A stretch of DNA of 5,585 bases, from positions 1-5,585 of the forward strand of contig PMOP01000033.1 in the NCBI GenBank assembly GCA_003161495.1. Reading direction: 5' to 3'. Positions 4,786 through 5,585 of this stretch are shown one piece after another. Made by a program: the position numbers and the translations under genes. Origin of the DNA: Acidobacteriota bacterium. Its GTDB lineage: Bacteria > Acidobacteriota > Terriglobia > Acidiferrales > UBA7541. The notes under the pieces were generated by a model. That model worked only from the letters and a program-made list of their open reading frames with translations, was not told where the DNA came from and made no database searches. Every line of letters begins with the position of its first letter. Position 1 is the first letter of the stretch.

Positions 4786-5585
4786 ATGAACAAAGACTTC
4801 ACGCCTCGGGCAGACGCTCCAGCCGAATCGACTTCGGCACGATCGGAGCGTGACCAATTAACCCGCCGCGAACGCGGTGTGTGGCGCGCCGCCCTGCTGC
4901 TTCTCGGCGCATTGGCATTGGCGTTTGCAGCAACCTCCTGGGAACCTGTCCGCAACATGCCGCACAACCTCGTGGCGTTGCCGATTGGCCTTGTGGTTCT
5001 GGTGTTTTTGTTCGCCGTGTACGCCTGGACTAAGACGAATGAAATCTCGGAGCTGCGCGGGCTGGTACGAGGCATCGAGCAGCGCTCGAACACGGGACAC
5101 GATGCCGAGCAACTCGATCAACTTTTTTCGCTCATTTCCAGATCCCAGCAAGGCTATCGCGACCTGATCGATACCTTTGAAGACCTTCTGTTTTCCGTTT
5201 CCAACGACGGAACAATTCTCACCGTCAACCGGAGTTTTGCCGACCTGCTCGGCCTTTCTTTCTCCGATGTCGTGGGCAGCTCGATCGCCGAATTTTTTGA
5301 TCTTCCCGAAGCCAGTGACCGGGCCGCACTTGAACAATGGCTGCCTCGCTTCATTCAACGGCGTCGCTGGACGGGCGTGGTGCGCGCGCGCGTGAAGCGA
5401 ACGGGAGCGCTTCGGTATTTTGATTGCGTTTTACACGCCATTGTACGCGATGATATTGTTTACGGAATCAGCGGTTTTGCGAGGGACGTCACCAAGGAAC
5501 GCGAAAGCGAAACGCGCTTCACGGAACTATTTCAAACCCTGCGCGAAGGCGTTTACCTGGCCTCCGCGGACGACCGGATTACCGA
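4786..5585 (+). CDS. Membrane-anchored PAS-domain sensor protein, 5' part (probable histidine kinase or similar)
   Basis: The first 266 codons of a signalling protein that runs off the right edge. A polar N-terminus (1-32) is followed by two membrane segments: about 33-49 (VWRAALLLLGALALAFA) and 62-81 (LVALPIGLVVLVFLFAVYAW). The short loop between them suggests little periplasmic sensing. A charged helical linker (about 84-122) leads to a PAS domain at about 122-242. Its marks are YRDLIDTFEDLLFSVSNDG, then ILTVNRSFADLLGLS and VVGSSIAEFF, ending in the PAC-like YGISGFARDVTKERESE. A second PAS repeat begins at about 243 (RFTELFQTLREGVYLASADD). Ligands or cofactors cannot be told. The output domain lies outside the window; a histidine kinase, a diguanylate cyclase or a sigma54-type regulator are all possible. 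ATG 4786 was chosen because it precedes the membrane part; TTG 4780 in frame is an alternative. A GGAGG at 4759-4763 is too distant to be a normal ribosome site. Confidence 0.87.
   Translation, partial: MNKDFTPRADAPAESTSARSERDQLTRRERGVWRAALLLLGALALAFAATSWEPVRNMPHNLVALPIGLVVLVFLFAVYAWTKTNEISELRGLVRGIEQRSNTGHDAEQLDQLFSLISRSQQGYRDLIDTFEDLLFSVSNDGTILTVNRSFADLLGLSFSDVVGSSIAEFFDLPEASDRAALEQWLPRFIQRRRWTGVVRARVKRTGALRYFDCVLHAIVRDDIVYGISGFARDVTKERESETRFTELFQTLREGVYLASADDRIT

Noticed and set aside
4858..5358. 166-codon minus-strand frame opposite the PAS gene
   Set aside because: The plus strand encodes membrane segments and a PAS domain with clear motifs; the antisense frame has none.

Overview
The window looks like a chromosomal segment from a soil-type bacterium, most likely Acidobacteriota. 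That assignment is an inference from the RpoC tail, the short hairpin repeats built on a GGGTGGCC motif, and the moderately high GC. It was not tested by any search. A core gene (the 3' end of rpoC) is followed by an accessory stretch and then by ordinary metabolic and signalling genes.

Region by region. Positions 1-405 hold the last part of rpoC, closed by a strong intrinsic terminator at 435-470. Positions 406-631 are AT-richer non-coding DNA with a weak candidate promoter. Positions 632-1705 encode a stand-alone trypsin-fold serine protease with an intact His-Asp-Ser triad and no PDZ domain or signal peptide. Positions 1706-2164 carry no gene. They contain a mosaic of two repeat modules: A is a 37-nt hairpin present twice and identical, and B is about 72 nt, present twice in full and once in half. 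A 51-nt unrelated insert contains overlapping inverted repeats. Positions 2165-3269 form a tight three-gene operon: a UPF0175-type antitoxin, a DUF3368 PIN-like toxin, and a HigA-like XRE/HTH protein.

On the minus strand, between that operon and the next gene, lies a toxin-antitoxin relic that ordinary gene calling would miss. A ParD-like antitoxin without its N-terminus (3530-3312) is followed 2 nt later by the first ~14 codons of a ParE-like toxin (3309-3268). The first breaks off within a few bases of the aldo/keto reductase stop codon. The second breaks off at the XRE stop codon. An aldo/keto reductase (4527-3535, minus) and the 5' part of a membrane-anchored PAS-domain sensor protein (4786 to the window end, plus) are divergently transcribed from a 258-bp spacer.

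How the parts fit together: the segment from the protease to the reductase looks like a plastic site next to a housekeeping operon. One toxin-antitoxin system (UPF0175/DUF3368/XRE) is apparently intact, and an older one (parDE) has been cut at both ends. The most unusual points are the operon with one toxin between two candidate antitoxins, and the parDE scar beside it.
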